From Boletus sp. NGJ (taxonomy: Eukaryota; Basidiomycota; Agaricomycetes; Boletales; Boletaceae): a stretch of 64,000 nucleotides of DNA. The position numbers and the translations under genes were made by a program. Of the stretch, positions 58,901 through 64,000 are shown in pieces; position 1 is the stretch's first letter; every line of letters starts with the position of its first letter. The stretch lies in contig JAGTXK010000055.1 of assembly GCA_019096195.1 (NCBI GenBank), forward strand, positions 868,001 through 932,000, in the 5' to 3' direction. The notes below the pieces were generated by a model that was not told where the DNA came from, ran no database searches, and saw only the letters and a list, made by a program, of their open reading frames with translations.

Positions 58901-61900
58901 AGGGTACACCTGCATGAGATACTCTCTGCTTACTCCTCGGTTGGCGATAACGTGGCCCACGCCATTTTGACACTTGGCTTCCTACCAACTAACGAGGTTG
59001 GACCTGACTCGAGCGCACTTTTGGCCACGGAAACCGAACTTGATACACTACCCCTTTCTGTCGTGCTGGGAAGAGCCAACAATGCGAAGGAATTGACGAG
59101 CAATCCTTCGAGCAAGTTCTCGGTGATTGTTGACATTCCGTTGGTAAACCTTGTCGTGGATAAGGCTGTATTCGACGGACTTCAATGTTGGGCAGATGAT
59201 GTAGCTCAACTCATTGAGAGGAGTTTTACGGCTCCAGACAGTGCGACAGAAACCCTCCCGAGTCGCAATCCAAGCTTAATTGGTAGCCGGTACTTCACCC
59301 AGTCACGGCGCAGTGGGACTCACAGTACCAATGAGAGCGTTGTGGAAAAATCCAATAGCACCGGCGAAACGATCATCAAGATCAGCGTCACAGAAGGCAA
59401 GTCTTGCTTCACAGGAAAAAGAGAGAAAACATTCACATGGGTTTCATCAGTTCTATTTAGATTCGTTGTCCCTCGAAATGGTGAATCTTGTCACGCACGA
59501 CCGTTCGACATATCTGCTTTAGGCGTGGACGCACTAGTCGAGTTAAGATCGGAAGGCAAGGTGTGTAGCATGACATTGTATTTTGATTGTTCTAACGCCG
59601 CGGTGAATCAGGAGGAGAGCGTGGTCACCGCCGGGATCATGGATCTTCGCATCGCGGACACATCTAGTGAAGGAGACTATGAACTCCTAGTCCAGAACCC
59701 GGTTCGAAGCCTTGTGAGTATTGAGTTTTGGTTTTGCACGTCACTAAGATGTGTGCTACAGTCATCAGCACCCAGACCCTTGGTGAAATCCAGGATAACC
59801 TCCCTCGTAGTCTCAGAAGCAACCACCAAAGAATCACGGATCAAACTCACTCTTTGGGGTTTTACAGTGAACCCGCCACTTGATGGTAGCCTGGGGAATG
59901 ATCTAGCTGTATTTGCCCAGGCACCACCAGGGGTGCGTATATTGAGTTCACCTCTCCACTTTAACAAACACAGCACTCCAGGTATTCGAGTCTGTCGTAC
60001 CATCTGAATGCACTCGGCTCACTGTGGGTGTCGTCGATGTGTCGGTCCATTTGCGCGCCGTGGGCTATCCTGGAGCCGCTGTACTACATCTTGGCGAGGC
60101 TGAGTTTTCGACAGAATTGGTGGGGAACTCGTCCGAGTCCGCCTTCAAACTGAACGTTTCGTCATCGCACATACTTTTGGCGGATTCAATCCAGGACGCA
60201 TTCGAAACTGGGACAACCCAAAGGTCTCTTGGCCGCGGTGTTAATTTTTGGAAGGTCAGTTGCAGGCTCTTCGCCGATGGCTTGTCTGCTGAAATATAGG
60301 CTCAGGATATTGGTTATGCACTGGTTGCGGAGATTTCTCACTCTCAGCTCACCTTTCAAGCAGACAATATAATTCTACCACCTAACATCAGCGTTCGTAA
60401 ATGCTCCGAACCACGGAAATATCCTTAATCACATATCCATAGGTTGTCATCGAACGGATTAGCCTCCGAATACGCCTTTGCGCGGACACTATCAGCGCGT
60501 TCACAGGTTTGATAACCAATATGACGCGTACCCCGAGGGAGGACGCAGACGTTCGGTTTGTCGTCCCTAAATAGTAATTGGCCTGAACATTGAAATCTAT
60601 TCCACACAAGTCTTTCTCGCACACCTCCAAGAACGCCGAACACTGCCATTGGTAATCGTGGACACGATATGACTGGTACCGGCGCTTAGTTCCAACTGTT
60701 ACAGTGTAACTAAATTCCACCATATAGCTTCTTTGGACGAAGATGCCTTCAGAGTCATTCCCGAAGTTGGGAGTACAGCGGACATGATATCTGATGACTT
60801 GCCTGCTAACCAGGATTATTTGGACGTGTCTTTTGGAACTGCTGCGGGCCTCCGAGAACTCAGGGATGATGACCTTGAAGATTTTGACATGGAAGAACAG
60901 ACCGGCGGAGACACTCCTTTGATCGGTCAGCTCGGTGTTGTATCGAATGTTGGCGGCGAAACAGTCCGTATCTTGAAACCTTTTTCTTTCGTTGAACACT
61001 ATTTCGATACGATTTCTCTGGATACGGCCCGGGACCCAGACAGGTAAGAGATTGATAATAATATGCGGGTTTCAGCTGACTTCCATGTAGCCGCAGCGAC
61101 ACTACCCTACGGATACGGATCCATGATTCAGATATAGTGCTGTTCTTACATGACGGGTTCGACTGGCCTCGCACACGTAAAATCATTGAGAAGGAAGTCA
61201 AGGAGATGCGCAAGAAGCTCGCACGTATACGTCAACTAGTTGCTACCGGGCAGACACAGGAGCCTATAGACGAGGTAACCAGCACGACGCTCTTCAATTC
61301 GTTCCATATTGGACCCGAACGAGATTTGGAAAGTATGGACCCAGACACTCTCATTGCCGCAATCGATGACGAGCTTGATGATTCCGCTGAAACTGGGACC
61401 GAGAGTTCTTGGCAGTCCCTACATCCTGCTTCCCCGGGTCGACCGCGAATGGTGCCGACGCGCGTGCATGGAAAGCGCCTTGCCCGTTCCAAAGGACCAT
61501 CAATTGAGATTCGATTGGAAGGACTGAACGCAGAGATCGACAATTACCGCCCCGGCGAATCCCTGGTGTCACGCACGCTGATTCTGGTCAGAGATCTTGA
61601 AATTCTTGATCATATCAAGACATCAACATGGAAGAAGTTTCTTACTGACATGCGATCGGATTCGCGAGGGAATGTCAGGGAGACTGAATCCAATATGGCA
61701 CGAGTAGAGCTGTTGAGTGTGCGTCCTTCTCCGTCGCATCCCGCGGAAGAAGCACGACTCCGCGTAAGCTTTGAATCTTCATCGAGAACTTATTGCTGAA
61801 ACGGTTGATCTCATCCCTAGGCAAAAATCTTGCCTTTACGACTGTACGTTGATCAGGACGCCCTCGACTTCTTCAAGAAATTCTTCGCCTTCCAAGATCC

Positions 61901-62961
61901 AGATAGCCCTTCAGCGCCAGAGAACGGAGAAAGGAAAGAGGAGATCTACTTTCGTAAGTTGTTTTCCTACATCTGTGTCGTGCCCACTCACGAGTTTTGG
62001 ACGCAGAGCACGCCGAAGTTTTCCCAGTGGATATCAAGCTAGACTACAAACCTCGACGTGTTGACTACAGAGCATTGCGAGACGGCAGAACGATCGAGCT
62101 GATGAACTTTTTCCATTTTGATGGAGCGGAAATGACATTACGACATTTGACTCTGCACGGTGTGCGTTCGCTCTAAGTAAGGAGAACAAACGGCTAATGC
62201 CCCACTAGATCACCGGATGGCCACGTTTCTTCGACACCCTAAATGACCTCTGGACTCCAGATGTAAAGGCTACGCAACTTGTCGATGTCATCTCCGGTGT
62301 AGCTCCGATTCGGTCCGTGGTCAATGTCGGTTCGGGGGTCGCAGACCTCGTCCTGCTCCCGATTGCACAATACAAGAAGGATGGACGCGTAGTCCGCGGG
62401 CTACAGAAAGGTACCAAGGCGTTCGTCCAGTCTACTGCCATGGAGGCTGTCAAACTTGGTGCTCGTCTGGCCACTGGTACGCAGGTAATTCTGGAGCAAG
62501 CTGAGAATGTGTTGGGTGGTCAGTTCAAAGACCCCGTCACCACTGAGGCCCTTCAAATACCATACGAGAATGAGGGTGCAGAAGGCTCGGATGAAGACCT
62601 GATTAGTCGTTACGCCGCTCAACCCGCTGGCTTCAAAGAAGGGGTACAATCTGCCTACCATAGTATGCAGAGAAATTTGCACTCTGCTGCTCAGACTATA
62701 CTTGCGGTACCCATGGAAGTATACGAGAGATCTGGAAACGAGGTGAGTCGCAAAAGGCGGGTTCGCGATCGAGACTGGCATCAATCTAATCATCTTCACG
62801 TGCAGGGAGCGGTCAGAGCTGTTGTACGCGCAGTTCCGATTGCCGTTTTGAAACCCATGATTGGTGCTTCTGAGGCAGTCAGCAAAACCCTTATGGGGCT
62901 TCATAATACCCTAGATCCCAATATCCGACTCGAGAATGAAGCCAAGTACAAACACCGCTAA
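55947..62961 (+). CDS. ATG2: Autophagy-related lipid-transfer protein ATG2
   Basis: Start ATG 55947, stop TAA 62959-62961, the second-longest gene here. The N-terminal chorein-type region reads [40 protein letters not shown] and, across an intron, [19 protein letters not shown] with [18 protein letters not shown] huge exon (about 56192-58660) encodes beta-rich and Ser-rich sequence. Later parts include [13 protein letters not shown], the 61137-61750 exon with [20 protein letters not shown], and [20 protein letters not shown] with [20 protein letters not shown]. The C-terminal ATG2 region follows: [40 protein letters not shown] and [23 protein letters not shown]2 bridges ER and phagophore with ATG18 and ATG9 and moves phospholipids. 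Complete at both ends. Confidence 0.95.
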
Positions 62962-63302
62962 TTTACGTTTACTTGCAAGTCTGTACCATCTAGCATCAAT
63001 TCATCATTTGCATTAAACATTATCACAATGTGTCGAGTTGTTGGGGGTCATAGACTTAGTACTTTTGTTCGTCATCGCTGCGGTAAGATCAACAAGCTGG
63101 TGACATATCCAGATCTGATATCTGACATCAAGATTACAAAGGCAGATACACAAGTGAATCTCTCAGTGTCTCGGTGTGATGACTACATACCCATCATCAA
63201 GTGGGCTGGTAAGATAAGCCTCTGACAGTAGTGCCTGAAAAGCCACACTAAAGGTGATAGCTGCCTTTCAGTATCCTCAATGATAGGCAGTTGGAGAAAG
63301 AC

Positions 63303-64000
63303 CTACTTGAATTGAAGCCCTGTGGAACCACATGATGCCTGAATTGCTTGTGCCAATTCTACAATCAGAACCTGATGATTGCTGTGGTGGGACATATACT
63401 TCATGATAGCCCTTTCAAGTGGTTTGAGGGTAGCATATGGCCGATGCTTTTGGGGTGAAAAGGTATTGGGGAGGACTGCATGAGAAGCTGGAATGGTATC
63501 AGTGATGTGTTGGATACTGATATCATCTTGATAGGTTTGGCCATCATCTGAGTCCACAGGGGTGTAGATCTTCATGTCATCATCAGAAACGTCCTTGTCA
63601 GAGTCATATGGCTAGTCCGAGTATACTATCAGCAGCCTTTTGGCACTAAAATTTGACTAGCCCACCTGGATATGCTGCTGAGTGAGCATGTTACTATGAA
63701 TCACATTCAGAGTGTGATACAGGACATGGTGAAACCCATGGACTGGGCGAATAGAGCTGATTGTAAGTATAGTCATATTAAAGTTATCCTTTCTTGGAGT
63801 ACCCAAGACCTCAACATAGGTATGTTCCCTTCAGAAGTATGATGATTGTCGACATGTAAGAATGACATGATCATAAGACTTACAAGGCCCGATATTGATC
63901 TGTTTCTTCTTTCTCTACCACTTCAGACAAACCATGTCCTCGAGTTAGACTATCGAAATCTTTATACCCCTTAATTCGCCCAGTTCCATCCTCAAGTATG
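63303..64000 (-). CDS. Replication protein A 32-kDa subunit-like (RFA2-like), 5' end outside the window
   Basis: Partial gene; its 5' end lies beyond 64000. Exons read ILEDGTGRIKGYKDFDS (OB-fold strand), then across an intron EHTYVEVLGTPRKDNFNMTI and ISSIRPVHGFHHVLYHTLNV. Another intron follows, then an acidic linker and HRPYATLKPLERAIMKYMSH with QVLIVELAQAIQASCG, a C-terminal winged-helix pattern. The EDGTGRI, YVEVLG, IRPV and H(x)3YH positions fit RPA32. The usual Arg/Trp after GRI is not evident, so the copy is diverged. The frame stops at 63303, but a further 3' exon near 63170-63240 is possible. Splice sites look intact. The region is nearly free of CpG (6 in 720 bases at 63181-63900 by my count, against 17 in the 180 bases at 62221-62400). 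Confidence 0.65.

Noticed and set aside
60388-60999. 203-codon open frame antisense to ATG2
   Set aside because: It lies wholly opposite well-supported ATG2 exons and has no motif; it is a shadow of ATG2 coding sequence.

Overview
The window is nuclear DNA from a filamentous basidiomycete, most likely an Agaricomycete mushroom. Most genes are split by many short introns of about 40-60 bases with GT..AG borders. Proteins are of fungal type, and the single-adenylation-domain siderophore synthetase is a family known from basidiomycetes. The genus cannot be told from sequence alone. Gene density is high, about one gene per 2.4 kb, with short shared promoters and convergent genes whose stop codons lie only tens of bases apart. 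I recognise no transposon, virus-like element, rRNA, tRNA or CRISPR array.

Layout. 0-6 kb: a JmjC/zinc-finger chromatin protein (minus) shares a 149-base promoter with a HEI10/ZIP3-type meiotic RING protein (plus). 6-11.5 kb: a LEA-2 membrane protein, NPR2 (GATOR1/SEACIT, TORC1 control) and RCL1 (18S rRNA processing). 11.6-18.4 kb: UBA3 (NEDD8 E1), an SLT11/RBM22 splicing factor, an AIM34-like mitochondrial SAP protein and a conserved protein of unknown function. 19-21.7 kb: a tandem pair of mitochondrial-type adenylate kinases, one of which has lost conserved nucleotide-site residues. 23.8-29 kb: a COQ11-like SDR, a small secreted expansin-like protein, SCAMP (with a GC-AG intron) and a LaeA-like methyltransferase. 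29-33.8 kb: SPT8 (SAGA) and SRP54, start codons only 60 bases apart. 34-42.6 kb: an unknown membrane protein, a histidine acid phosphatase/phytase and SPT6.

44.2-54.7 kb is the metabolic highlight. A type VI siderophore synthetase (A-T-C-T-C-T-C) is divergent from an L-ornithine N5-monooxygenase. The monooxygenase should supply N5-hydroxyornithine; after acylation by an enzyme not in this window, the synthetase should join three units into a basidioferrin-like trihydroxamate. A perfect iron-GATA repressor site (ATCTGATAA) lies 17 bases upstream of the synthetase start codon. The flanking riboflavin deaminase (RIB2-type), RLP24 and ATG2 look like ordinary housekeeping genes.

63.2-64 kb: the 3' part of an RPA32-like gene lies in a stretch almost without CpG, in sharp contrast to everything beside it. 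This is the clearest compositional anomaly in the window.

All gene borders are inferred by eye from open frames, splice signals and remembered family patterns; exon borders are approximate unless a specific site is named.
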